Assembly (NCBI RefSeq): GCF_003996965.1 | Contig: NZ_QWDM01000003.1 | Location: forward strand, 186,001 to 250,000 | Source: Flavobacterium cupreum | Lineage (GTDB): Bacteria; Bacteroidota; Bacteroidia; Flavobacteriales; Flavobacteriaceae | Direction: 5' to 3' | DNA: 64,000 nt | Shown here: one piece after another, positions 41,644 through 49,830 of the stretch | Layout: each line of letters starts with the position of its first letter | Numbering within the stretch: position 1 is the stretch's first letter | Translations under genes and position numbers: made by a program | Notes under the pieces: generated by a model | What the model saw: only the letters and a program-made list of their open reading frames with translations | Database searches by the model: none | What the model was told of the DNA's origin: nothing

Positions 41644-42927
41644 ATGCCAATAACCGCCAACGATACCAAAAGAAAATCATGGTTAGAAGTACCGGAAAAT
41701 AGTGATTTCCCTATTCAGAATATTCCGTTCGGTGTATTTCTTACCAAAGAAAATGTCGTTACAGTAGGAACACGAATTGGCGATTACGCTATAGATTTAG
41801 GAGCTTTACAACAATTAAACTATTTCGCAGGAATAGATTTAACGGATGATATGTTCATGCAGGACACGCTTAATGATTTTATTTCCGATGGAAAAAAAAC
41901 ATGGCGATTAGTCCGAAATCGCATCGCTGATATTTTCGATGCAACCAATCCACAACTTAGAGATTCAACAAAAGACCGCGATATTGTTATTTTCAAAATC
42001 GAAGATGTTGAGATGCAATTACCGGTTTTAATTGGTGATTATACTGATTTTTACTCCAGTAAAGAGCATGCTACCAACGTTGGGAAAATGTTCCGCGATC
42101 CAGAACATGCCTTGTTACCAAACTGGTTACATATTCCGGTAGGCTACCACGGAAGAAGTTCTACTATCGTTCCGTCCGGAATTCCGGTACACCGTCCAAT
42201 GGGACAAACTTTGCCTGCCGGTGAAAAGTACCCTGTTTTCGGTCCTTCAAGATTAGTTGATTTTGAACTGGAAACCGCTTTCATTACAACCGACGTAAAT
42301 ATCATGGGAGAAAACATCCCTACTTACGAAGCCGAAGATTATATTTTCGGAATGGTTTTACTGAATGACTGGAGCGCGCGCGATATCCAGAAATGGGAAT
42401 ATGTGCCTCTTGGGCCTTTCTTAGCCAAAAACTTCGCTACCTCAATTTCTCCATGGATTGTGACTATGGATGCCTTGGAACCTTTCAGAACGAAAGGCCC
42501 GAAACAAGATCCGTCACCGCTTCCTTATTTACAGACGAAAGGAAAAAAAGCGTTTGATATTCATTTAGAAGTTTCTATAAAACCCGAAAATGCAGAAGAA
42601 ACGATAGTTTCTAAATCAAATTTTAAATATTTATACTGGTCCATGAGTCAGCAATTGGCGCATCACACCTCAAACGGGTGTCGTATCAATTCTGGTGACA
42701 TGATGGGTTCCGGAACTATTTCAGGCCCGACTCCCGACAGTTTTGGTTCGATGTTAGAACTTACCTGGGGAGGACAAAATCCGTTGAAATTAAAAGACGG
42801 AAGTGAACGCAAGTTCATCGAAGATAATGATACTGTTATTATCAGAGGCTTCTGCGAAGGTAACGAAGTACGAATTGGTTTTGGAGAAGTATGCAGTCAA
42901 TTGCTGCCGCCTTTCATCAGACCATGA
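41644..42927 (+). CDS. fahA: Fumarylacetoacetase
   Basis: A 427-residue enzyme of the size of eukaryotic-type FAH. The N-terminal domain is followed by the catalytic domain with DYTDFYSSKEHATNVGKMFRDP (metal Asp and catalytic His), YHGRSSTIVPSG, FELETAFI, LNDWSARDIQKWEYVPLGPF and the HTSNGCRINSGDMMGSGTISGP end. It hydrolyses fumarylacetoacetate to fumarate and acetoacetate, the last step of tyrosine/homogentisate breakdown. The other genes of that pathway are not in this window. A strong terminator follows. Confidence 0.95.
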   Translation: MPITANDTKRKSWLEVPENSDFPIQNIPFGVFLTKENVVTVGTRIGDYAIDLGALQQLNYFAGIDLTDDMFMQDTLNDFISDGKKTWRLVRNRIADIFDATNPQLRDSTKDRDIVIFKIEDVEMQLPVLIGDYTDFYSSKEHATNVGKMFRDPEHALLPNWLHIPVGYHGRSSTIVPSGIPVHRPMGQTLPAGEKYPVFGPSRLVDFELETAFITTDVNIMGENIPTYEAEDYIFGMVLLNDWSARDIQKWEYVPLGPFLAKNFATSISPWIVTMDALEPFRTKGPKQDPSPLPYLQTKGKKAFDIHLEVSIKPENAEETIVSKSNFKYLYWSMSQQLAHHTSNGCRINSGDMMGSGTISGPTPDSFGSMLELTWGGQNPLKLKDGSERKFIEDNDTVIIRGFCEGNEVRIGFGEVCSQLLPPFIRP

Positions 42928-42964
42928 AGAGGAGATAAAATAGCTGAATAGATTTAAAAAATAT

Positions 42965-42993
42965 AAAACCTTGGTTAGCGCCAAGGTTTTTTT
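42965..42993 (+). terminator. Terminator of the fumarylacetoacetase gene
   Basis: AAAACCTTGG and CCAAGGTTTT form the stem, followed by a T-run. Confidence 0.9.
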
Positions 42994-43018
42994 ATGCCTG
43001 TAAATAAAGTTTTTTTTA

Positions 43019-43230
43019 TTTTGAATTACGCAAAGGCGCTAAGGCGCAAAGTTTATAATTTAAAAGCCATTAATTAATCGTGCTTTTTGTCATTTCGACG
43101 TAAGGAGAAATCGCACTCGTTAATCGACAAAGATTGACGACATTCAGTATGGACCTTCTAGTGCGATTTCTCCTTACGTCGAAATGACACAAAATGGAAA
43201 AAAAACTTTGCGATTTTGCGTGATTAAATT
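43019..43230. repeat. Nested element: CGCAAAG-type outer repeat containing a MITE-like 30-bp inverted repeat
   Basis: The outer arms TTTGAATTACGCAAAGGCGC (from ~43019) and AAACTTTGCGATTTTGCGTG (ending ~43221) are roughly mirrored. Inside lies a perfect 30-bp inverted repeat, left arm 43088-43117 (TGTCATTTCGACGTAAGG...) and right arm 43160-43189, around a 42-nt core beginning CGTTAATCGACAAAGATTG. The core matches that of the diverged copy at 27458-27582. Confidence 0.88.
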
Positions 43231-43240
43231 CAAAAACAAA

Positions 43241-44281
43241 CTAAGCTGGAATCTGCTGGCTCAGGCAATGTAATGTTCCGAATCCCCAGATAAAATCAAT
43301 ACAGCTTATTCCAATCACTTCGCGATCCGGGAAACATTCTGACAATATATTCAAAGCCACACGATCGTTGCTGTCATTGAATGTTGGTACTAAAACACAA
43401 TTGTTCAGAATTAAGAAATTAGCATAACTGGCCGGCAATCTCAATTCTTCAAAATCGACACGTTTTGGCATTGGCAAAGCTACAATCACCGGAGATTTTC
43501 CGTTTTCTAACTTCGCATTCTGCAAACGTTTCAGATTATCCTGCAACGGCTTGTAATTAGCGTCGTTTTTATCTGTTTCTACAATTGTTACAATGGTGTC
43601 TTCATTGACAAACCGGCATAAATCGTCAATGTGTCCGTGGGTATCATCACCTTCTATCCCGTCGCCTAACCAGATCACATTGGTAACCCCTAAATATTCC
43701 TTAAAAACCGCCTCGTAATCTTCTTTGGTAAAACCTGCATTTCTAACCTGAATAGTAGGATGCATCAAACATTCTTCAGAAGTTAATAAAGTTCCTTTTC
43801 CGTTTACATCAATGGCTCCGCCTTCCACTATTACCGGTTTTCCCTTGTACATTACCTGTGTTAAAGTAACATCAATAAAATCGGCCACCTTTCCGGGAAC
43901 AAATTTATCAAGCTGGTAATTTTTATATTTCGCCCAGCCATTAAAGTTGAAATTCAGTGCTTCTCTTTTCGAGCCATTTTTTACGATAATCGGTCCGGAA
44001 TCACGCATCCAGCTTCTGTTGGTTTTATGGATGATGAAAGAAACGTTTGCCACATTTACACGTGCCCGTTCCAGCATTTCGGCTACTTTTTCTTTTAGTT
44101 TTTCATCGGCTACCACCAAAAAAACGGTTTCAAAAGTGGCTACTTTTTTAATAAATTCCACAAAAGCCCACTGAACCGCATCGTATTTACCCGGCCAGTC
44201 GTTACCATTATGTGGAAAACACAATACAATTCCTTGTTGTTTTTCCCATTCTGCTGGGAATCTTCTATTATTTGTTGACAT
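43241..44281 (-). CDS. aguA: Agmatine deiminase
   Basis: A 346-residue peptidyl-arginine-deiminase-fold enzyme. Motifs are NRSWMRDSGPIIV, KPVIVEGGAIDVNGKGTLLT, WLGDGIEGDDTHGHIDDLCRF and the C-terminal catalytic Cys in FGTLHCLSQQIP (Cys339). It converts agmatine to N-carbamoylputrescine and ammonia. The next enzyme of the route, AguB, is encoded 4 kb away on the same strand, separated by two plus-strand genes. A -7 box (44308-44315, minus) with a TTG 22 bp further up precedes it. Confidence 0.93.
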   Translation of the reverse strand: MSTNNRRFPAEWEKQQGIVLCFPHNGNDWPGKYDAVQWAFVEFIKKVATFETVFLVVADEKLKEKVAEMLERARVNVANVSFIIHKTNRSWMRDSGPIIVKNGSKREALNFNFNGWAKYKNYQLDKFVPGKVADFIDVTLTQVMYKGKPVIVEGGAIDVNGKGTLLTSEECLMHPTIQVRNAGFTKEDYEAVFKEYLGVTNVIWLGDGIEGDDTHGHIDDLCRFVNEDTIVTIVETDKNDANYKPLQDNLKRLQNAKLENGKSPVIVALPMPKRVDFEELRLPASYANFLILNNCVLVPTFNDSNDRVALNILSECFPDREVIGISCIDFIWGFGTLHCLSQQIPA

Positions 44282-44307
44282 ACAGCGTTTCTAAATTTGA
44301 AAGGGTA

Positions 44308-44340
44308 CAAAGATAATGATTCGTAAGGATTATAAAACAA
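44308..44340 (-). promoter_or_regulatory. Promoter of aguA
   Basis: On the minus strand TTG (44338-44340) and TATCTTTG (44308-44315) are spaced by 22 bp. The start is 26 nt downstream. Confidence 0.5.
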
Positions 44341-44438
44341 CTGAAATAAAATCAAATTGGAATTCGATTAAATAGCTGTTGAAAATTAAGTTAAAGATTA
44401 AATAATACAACCTTAATATACAGCAAGATTCTGCCATT

Positions 44439-44446
44439 TACATTTG
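44439..44446 (+). promoter_or_regulatory. -7 box of the choice-of-anchor I gene
   Basis: TACATTTG lies 21 nt before the ATG at 44468. Confidence 0.5.
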
Positions 44447-44467
44447 GCAAAACTAAAAAACCAACAC

Positions 44468-45991
44468 ATGAAAAAATTAAGTATCTCATTATTAGCAGCT
44501 TTAACTATAATGGCAAGCTGTAATAACGATGAAAATTCAAACAACCAAGAACCTGAAGCTGTTGTAAATGAAAATCCGGCTGCTTTTAAAGAAATTGGAA
44601 GCATTACCATAGGCGGAGAAGCGGCAGCTGAAATTTCAGCTTATGATGAAAAAACAAAAAGACTTTTTACGGTAAATAATAGCGGAACAAATCAGATTGA
44701 CGTAATTGATTTGTCTGATCCGTCAAAACCATCCAAAATTGGAAAAATTGACTTAACTCCTTACGAAGGTGCTTCCAATAGTGTTTCAGTTTATGATGGA
44801 AAATTAGCTGTTGCGCTGGAATCTACAGTTAATAAACAGGGAAATGGAAAAGTGGTTGTTTTTAATACTTCCGATTACAGCCTGATCAAACAAATTACAG
44901 TTGGTGCTTTACCTGATATGGTTACTTTTTCGCCAGACGGAAAATTTATCATGACAGCCAACGAAGGCGAACCGAATACAGACTACTCCCAGGATCCAAA
45001 CGGGACTATTTCTATTATAGAAGTAGCCAATAATTATGCCGTTACTACTTTAGATTTCAGTTCTTTCAGCACTCAGGCAGCGGCTTTGAGAAAAGACGGA
45101 TTTAGAATTTCAACTTTTGCCAAGTCTTTTGCACAAGACATTGAACCTGAATATGTAACTATTTCAGATGATTCTAAAACGGCCTGGGTTACACTTCAGG
45201 AAAATAACGGTGTAGCAAAAGTAGATTTAACTTCTAAAACTATTACTGCTGTTTACCCTCTAGGCCTTAAAGATTTCAATACTGCTGCAAATGCTATTGA
45301 CGTAAGTGATAAGGATGACAAAGTAGCTTTTAACCCATGGAAAGTAAAAGGAATGTTTATGCCGGATGCTATCAGTCATTTTTCTGCTGATAATGTACCG
45401 TACTTTGTTACGGCCAATGAAGGAGATGCAAGAGAATATGCTGCACATACCGATATTAAAAGAATGAAAGACATGACATTAGATGCAACCGTTTTTCCTG
45501 ATGCCGCTACCTTAAAACTGGAAACAAATTTAGGAAGACTGAATCTTGTTGCCGATATGGGAGACACGGATGGAGACGGAGACTTGGATGAAATGGTAAG
45601 TTTTGGAGCACGTTCTTTCTCTATATGGAATGGGAACACGGGAAAAATAGTTTATGACAGCAAAAATGATGTTGACAAAAAGAGCAGTGAATTTGGTACT
45701 TATGACGATAAGCGCAGCGACGATAAGGGTTCAGAACCTGAAGCGGTAGTAGTGGCCAAAATGGGCAGTCAGAATATTTTATTTGTAGGTTTAGAAAGAT
45801 CTGATGCTTTTATGACGTATGATGTAACCAACCCGGCTTCTCCGCAATATTTACAAACCGTAAAAACAGGTGATGCGCCAGAAGGCTTACTTTTTATTCC
45901 GGCTTCTAAAAGTCCAACAAAAAGAAGCCTGGTAATTGTAAGCAGTGAAGGTGACGGAACGATCAAAATTTTTCAGGCTGATTTGAAGTAA
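44468..45991 (+). CDS. Choice-of-anchor I family lipoprotein (beta-propeller, alkaline-phosphatase-associated type)
   Basis: A 507-residue protein starting MKKLSISLLAALTIMASC, a lipoprotein signal with Cys18. The body is a WD40/YVTN-like beta-propeller (LFTVNNSGTNQIDVIDLSDPSKPSKIGKIDL, PDMVTFSPDGKFIMTANEGEPNTDYSQDPNGTISII) with an acidic Ca-like segment GDTDGDGDLDEM. Members of this family are exported and often found near phosphate-starvation genes; the catalytic activity, if any, is unclear. It is monocistronic with its own terminator. Confidence 0.88.
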   Translation: MKKLSISLLAALTIMASCNNDENSNNQEPEAVVNENPAAFKEIGSITIGGEAAAEISAYDEKTKRLFTVNNSGTNQIDVIDLSDPSKPSKIGKIDLTPYEGASNSVSVYDGKLAVALESTVNKQGNGKVVVFNTSDYSLIKQITVGALPDMVTFSPDGKFIMTANEGEPNTDYSQDPNGTISIIEVANNYAVTTLDFSSFSTQAAALRKDGFRISTFAKSFAQDIEPEYVTISDDSKTAWVTLQENNGVAKVDLTSKTITAVYPLGLKDFNTAANAIDVSDKDDKVAFNPWKVKGMFMPDAISHFSADNVPYFVTANEGDAREYAAHTDIKRMKDMTLDATVFPDAATLKLETNLGRLNLVADMGDTDGDGDLDEMVSFGARSFSIWNGNTGKIVYDSKNDVDKKSSEFGTYDDKRSDDKGSEPEAVVVAKMGSQNILFVGLERSDAFMTYDVTNPASPQYLQTVKTGDAPEGLLFIPASKSPTKRSLVIVSSEGDGTIKIFQADLK

Positions 45992-46013
45992 ATTTTATCA
46001 ATCCGAAAATAGC

Positions 46014-46050
46014 AAAAGGGGCAAAATATTGATTTTGTCCCTTTTATTTT
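46014..46050 (+). terminator. Terminator of the choice-of-anchor I gene
   Basis: AAAAGGGGCAAAAT and ATTTTGTCCCTTTT form the stem, with a T-rich tail. Confidence 0.85.
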
Positions 46051-46159
46051 GGCCAATATTTAGATTATTTTAACAATTTTGCAGTTGTTTTGGCGAATAA
46101 ATGGAAATTATATAAGATTTAAAGAAAAGTAGTGGAACAAAATTTCTTGTTTGATAGTC

Positions 46160-46167
46160 TAAGTTTG
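46160..46167 (+). promoter_or_regulatory. -7 box of the OmpA-family gene
   Basis: TAAGTTTG lies 50 nt before the start codon. An AAAAGTAGTG word like that upstream of the GH3 gene occurs at 46125-46134. Confidence 0.45.
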
Positions 46168-46217
46168 TCTCAAGCATAATAAAAGCTTAACAAATTAAAA
46201 TTAAATAATTAGATATC

Positions 46218-47483
46218 ATGAAAAAGACATTAGCTTCCGTATCATTTTTAGTACTATCATTTGCAGCAAGTGCCCAAAATATGGCAACGACAGCGGCTCA
46301 GCCTTCAGTTGACAAACCTGCATACGACAGATGGTCTATCGAATTGAATGGCGGTGTAAACAAACCAACCAGAGCTATAACGCCGGGTTATTCTACTGCA
46401 ACATTAAATCCTTTCCACGCTGACTTAGGTGTGAGATATATGTTTAACCCTAAATTTGGTGTGAAACTTGATTTTGGATATGATCAATTTCAGGAACGTG
46501 ATGATACGCCCGCATTCGAAAGCAGAGCGATCAGAACAAGTTTACAAGGAGTTGTAAACCTGGGAAGAGCATTAAATTTTGAAACGTGGACCAATACCAT
46601 CGGTATATTGGCACATGGTGGATTTGGTGTTACGCAATTAACTTCTGATAATGGTTTTGACGGAGAAGATTATATGGGTCATGGAATCCTTGGTCTTACA
46701 GGACAAATCAGATTAAGCAACAGTATTGCTTTAACCGGAGATTTAACGGGTATCGTTAACGGAAGACAAAATCACAACTTTGACGGAATGGGTCAGACGA
46801 CTACAGGTTCATTTGATGGTGTATTGCTGAATGCTTCTGTTGGTTTGACTTTTTACTTAGGTAAAAACGAAAAACATGCTGACTGGTTTTCTGAAGAAAA
46901 TGAAAGATTAAATAAATTAGAAGACAGAGTTACAACAATCGAAACTAATCTTATTGATACTGATAAAGATGGTGTAGCTGATCTTTATGATTTAGAGCCA
47001 AATACGGTTTCAGGAGTTGCTGTTAATACTAAAGGACAATCTATCGATACCAATCAAAATGGGGTACCGGATGAACTGGAAAGTTATTTAGAGAAAACTT
47101 ACGTTCAAAAAGGCGGAGAAACAGCAACAAATAATACAGTTGAAGAATTAATCAACGGAGGATATGTAAATGTCTATTTCGATTTTAACTCTTCTAAACC
47201 AACAAACGCTTCTTTATCAGGTGTTGATTTCTTAGTGAAATATTTGAAAAACAATCCGGGTAAATCTGCTGACATCGTTGGATATTCAGATGAAATCGGA
47301 AGTTCCGACTACAACACTGAATTATCAAGAAAAAGAGCCGAAGCTGTGAAAAACGTAGCTATCAACGCTGGAATAGATGCTTCAAGACTGAATGTAATTG
47401 CAAACGGTGAAGATACTTCTGTGAATAAAAGTTCTAAAGAAGCCCGTCAAATCGTGAGAAGAGTTACTTTCAAAGTAAAATAA
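46218..47483 (+). CDS. OmpA family outer-membrane protein
   Basis: A 421-residue protein. It has a signal peptide (1-19, FAASAQN) and an N-terminal eight-stranded beta-barrel-like domain (~35-215). A thrombospondin-type-3-like Ca-binding linker follows (DTDKDGVADLYDLEPN, DTNQNGVPDELE). The C-terminal OmpA peptidoglycan-binding domain has VNVYFDFNSSKPT and GYSDEIGSSDYNTELSRKRAEAVKNVAINAGI. It anchors the outer membrane to peptidoglycan. Expression is probably high, given its own promoter and strong terminator. Confidence 0.95.
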   Translation: MKKTLASVSFLVLSFAASAQNMATTAAQPSVDKPAYDRWSIELNGGVNKPTRAITPGYSTATLNPFHADLGVRYMFNPKFGVKLDFGYDQFQERDDTPAFESRAIRTSLQGVVNLGRALNFETWTNTIGILAHGGFGVTQLTSDNGFDGEDYMGHGILGLTGQIRLSNSIALTGDLTGIVNGRQNHNFDGMGQTTTGSFDGVLLNASVGLTFYLGKNEKHADWFSEENERLNKLEDRVTTIETNLIDTDKDGVADLYDLEPNTVSGVAVNTKGQSIDTNQNGVPDELESYLEKTYVQKGGETATNNTVEELINGGYVNVYFDFNSSKPTNASLSGVDFLVKYLKNNPGKSADIVGYSDEIGSSDYNTELSRKRAEAVKNVAINAGIDASRLNVIANGEDTSVNKSSKEARQIVRRVTFKVK

Positions 47484-47500
47484 TATCTCTCTTATAAATT

Positions 47501-47537
47501 AAAAAGCCGTTTCAAATATTTGAAACGGCTTTTTTTT
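47501..47537. terminator. Bidirectional terminator between OmpA and aguB
   Basis: AAAAAGCCGTTTCAAATA is a perfect palindrome with TATTTGAAACGGCTTTTT, flanked by A- and T-runs and serving both convergent genes. Confidence 0.92.
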
Positions 47538-47552
47538 ATGGAATAAAATGAA

Positions 47553-48440
47553 TTAATCAATTGCTCTTTTGGTAATATCCCCGAAAGCATCGATTCTTCT
47601 GTCCCTGAAAAACGGCCAGTTCTGACGTACATTTTCCTGTAAATCCAAATCGACTTCGGCAATAAGAATTTCTTCCTGATCGTGAGACGCCTGAGCAAGA
47701 ATTTCACCCTGAGGTCCGGCTATAAAAGAAGCGCCCCAAAACTGAATTCCGTCTGTACCTTCTATATATTGTTCTAAACCAATTCTGTTGGCAGCTGCAA
47801 CGAAAACTCCATTGGCAACAGCATGTCCTTTCATAACATTCATCCACGCGCCATATTGGTTTTCACCGTACTGCTCTTTTTCTTTTGGATGCCATCCTAT
47901 CGCTGTCGGATAAAATAATACTTCTGCTCCTTTTAGGGCCGTAATACGGGCTGCTTCCGGATACCACTGATCCCAGCAGATTAATGTCCCGACAGTTCCT
48001 TTTTGGGTTTTGATTGCCTGAAAGCCTAAGTCTCCCGGTGTAAAATAGAATTTTTCGTAGAAATGCGGATCGTCCGGAATATGCATTTTACGGTATAAAC
48101 CTGCTTCTGTTCCGTCAGCATCAATAATGTAGGCACTATTGTGGTAAATTCCGGCCATTCTTTTTTCGAAGAAAGGAACAATAATTACAACCCCTAATTC
48201 TTTTGCCAGTTCACTAAAAGCAATAAAGGAAGTACTGTAAAGCGGTTCTGCCAGGGCAAAATTATCTACATCTTCGCTTTGGCAAAAATAATGGCTGCTA
48301 TATAATTCGGGAAGTAAAATAACTTCAGCTCCTTTATGGGCTGCATCTTTTACCCAGCTGATACATTTTTTCAGGTTATTCTCCGCTACGTCATTCAGAT
48401 TTAACTGGACAACGGCTATTTTATATTTTCTTTTCGGCAT
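47553..48440 (-). CDS. aguB: N-carbamoylputrescine amidase
   Basis: A 295-residue nitrilase-superfamily enzyme starting MPKRKYKIAVVQLNLNDV. The catalytic triad is Glu in VILLPELYSSHYF, Lys in YRKMHIPDD and Cys in GTLICWDQWYPEAARI. The sequence matches plant/bacterial N-carbamoylputrescine amidases, completing agmatine-to-putrescine conversion with AguA at 43241-44281. A TATTTTTG -7 box (48459-48466, minus) lies 18 nt upstream. The upstream ATG at 48461 overlaps that box and is rejected. Confidence 0.93.
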   Translation of the reverse strand: MPKRKYKIAVVQLNLNDVAENNLKKCISWVKDAAHKGAEVILLPELYSSHYFCQSEDVDNFALAEPLYSTSFIAFSELAKELGVVIIVPFFEKRMAGIYHNSAYIIDADGTEAGLYRKMHIPDDPHFYEKFYFTPGDLGFQAIKTQKGTVGTLICWDQWYPEAARITALKGAEVLFYPTAIGWHPKEKEQYGENQYGAWMNVMKGHAVANGVFVAAANRIGLEQYIEGTDGIQFWGASFIAGPQGEILAQASHDQEEILIAEVDLDLQENVRQNWPFFRDRRIDAFGDITKRAID

Positions 48441-48458
48441 GACATAAAATTTAGAGTG

Positions 48459-48466
48459 CAAAAATA
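48459..48466 (-). promoter_or_regulatory. -7 box of aguB
   Basis: TATTTTTG on the minus strand, 18 nt before the start codon. Confidence 0.5.
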
Positions 48467-48515
48467 GTAATTTTTAGAGGAATGACAAAGTATGTCTTGC
48501 TTACTTACCTTTCAT

Positions 48516-48545
48516 AAAAAAAGAGCCTCATTAAGCTCTTTTCTT
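48516..48545 (-). terminator. Terminator after the toxin-antitoxin remnant
   Basis: AAGAGC and GCTCTT form a short stem. The minus strand ends in a run of T. Confidence 0.7.
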
Positions 48546-48550
48546 TATAA

Positions 48551-48830
48551 TTATTTTACAGAATCCCTTTTTGTTGAAAATATTCGTGCAATATAAACAA
48601 CTCTATTCTCTTCCTTATATAATATTTTATAATCCCTAACGATTATTCTTCTATATTCAGGCTCAATTTCATCTTTTTGGTACTGTTCTACAAAGTGAAT
48701 CTTCTTTGGCTAAAATATCATTTTTTACATTGTTGGCACCCTGAATAGACTTTTCTTTATAATAATTGTAAATGCTTTTTAGCTGATTCCTTGCTGTATT
48801 GGTCCAGACTACTTTTTCTATCGTACTCAT
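48551..48830 (-). pseudogene. Frameshifted RelE/ParE-type toxin
   Basis: Reading from the ATG at 48830 gives MSTIEKVVWTNTARNQLKSI...NNVKNDILA, the start of a RelE/ParE toxin. The frame then goes wrong and stops at 48669 (53 codons). In a second frame the family's C-terminus continues perfectly as KKIHFVEQYQKDEIEPEYRR...KILYKEENRVVYIARIF to a stop at 48551. The join is between ILA and KKIHF; a few residues normally present there are missing, so a small deletion of about 5 nt is likely. The start follows directly after the antitoxin stop codon. Programmed frameshifting or an assembly error are alternatives, but inactivation is the simplest reading. Confidence 0.8.
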
Positions 48831-49076
48831 TTACCAATTTTCAGATTCTTTTTCTAAATCTTCCTGTGATGTAAATTGTCCTTTTTCAATTTCTAATTTT
48901 GCGGTAGCTAATTCAGCTTTATAAACACTTCTTGTAATTGGTTTTCCATCTACCGAAAACGCCACTATTTCTTCTTCCTGATAACTTTCTATAACTGCTT
49001 TAACAACTTTTAGAAGACGTTCATCTGCAGTACTTATAGATTCTAAAATACTATCTCTTAACTCTAAAGCTCCCAT
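48831..49076 (-). CDS. Antitoxin component of a RelE/ParE-type module
   Basis: An 81-residue protein starting MGALELRDSILES, typical of small Bacteroidota antitoxins (KVVKAVIESYQEEEIVAFSVDGKPITRSVYKAEL). The frame also has an ATG at 49082; the internal one fits the family better. It is directly followed by the frameshifted toxin, so it is now an orphan antitoxin. A TATCTTTG -7 box (49098-49105, minus) lies upstream. The N-terminal part should bind DNA or the promoter, as in Phd/RelB types, but no HTH is visible. Confidence 0.82.
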   Translation of the reverse strand: MGALELRDSILESISTADERLLKVVKAVIESYQEEEIVAFSVDGKPITRSVYKAELATAKLEIEKGQFTSQEDLEKESENW

Positions 49077-49097
49077 AATCATATTCTTTTAATCATT

Positions 49098-49105
49098 CAA
49101 AGATA
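49098..49105 (-). promoter_or_regulatory. -7 box of the antitoxin gene
   Basis: TATCTTTG on the minus strand, 21 nt before the start at 49076. Confidence 0.5.
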
Positions 49106-49130
49106 GTTATTTTATCTAAAATTAATTTAT

Positions 49131-49197
49131 CAAAAAAAAAACCATTTCTCAAATATGTAATTCCTTAACGATAGAATCAAATAGTTGAAAAATGGTT
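49131..49197 (-). terminator. Terminator of the small lipoprotein gene
   Basis: AACCATTTCTCAA (49140-49152) pairs imperfectly with TTGAAAAATGGTT (49185-49197). On the minus strand it ends in a run of ten T. Confidence 0.7.
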
Positions 49198-49227
49198 ATG
49201 TCCTCAATTTATCAATCAGGAAACTAA

Positions 49228-49641
49228 TTAATCAATAACCACTTTCTGGATTATAAATTCAGTTGCTGATTTTTTGAATTTGATTTCGAAAGTTCCTTTT
49301 TCTGCCGATTTAAATTTATAAACTGCTTTTTTAGGCGTCGCAACCTGTTGTGTACAAACCTCCGGATATTTTACTTCTACCTGTAAACCTTTTACGGTTC
49401 CAATGGTTGCTTCTGTAAATTTAGTAAACTCACCGCAAGAATTGTCCGGTAAAAAAGTTACCTCATAACTAAGCTCTGTGTTTACCTTTCCGGTTGCAGG
49501 TCCTGTTACTTCAGTTGCCAAAGCATTTTTTACGGTTTCCTTTACAGGATCAGGTGTTTTGTCATCATCACGATCGCAGGATGCAAATACTGTTAACGAG
49601 AATAATACTAATAAAACTGAATTTAATTTAAACTTTTTCAT
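49228..49641 (-). CDS. Small exported lipoprotein, unknown function
   Basis: A 137-residue protein with a lipoprotein signal (LTVFASC, Cys about 22) followed by an Asp-rich tether (DRDDDKTPDP). The rest looks like a single Ig-like beta domain (TGPATGKVNTELSYEVTFLPDNSCGEF, then YKFKSAEKGTFEIKFKK). Two Cys (in NSCGEF and PEVCTQQ) could form a disulfide. No function is recognised. It is monocistronic. Confidence 0.78.
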   Translation of the reverse strand: MKKFKLNSVLLVLFSLTVFASCDRDDDKTPDPVKETVKNALATEVTGPATGKVNTELSYEVTFLPDNSCGEFTKFTEATIGTVKGLQVEVKYPEVCTQQVATPKKAVYKFKSAEKGTFEIKFKKSATEFIIQKVVID

Positions 49642-49772
49642 AATAAATATTTGTTTGTTATTTTATTATGAAGAGGGGAATACCTGAATAAGGTTGCTTA
49701 GAAAGAATGTTAAATAATCCAAACAAAAAAGTAAACCGCTGGATGCCAAACTTTTATTCTTATATAAAAAGC

Positions 49773-49803
49773 ATAAAAAAACACCAGCCTTGCAGCTGAT
49801 GTT
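49773..49803 (-). terminator. Terminator of the DUF808 gene
   Basis: AACACCAGC and GCTGATGTT form a stem with one pair that is a G-U wobble in the minus-strand RNA, followed by a T-run on that strand. Confidence 0.75.
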
Positions 49804-49830
49804 CGTGATATGGTGTGAAAATGATTTTAA

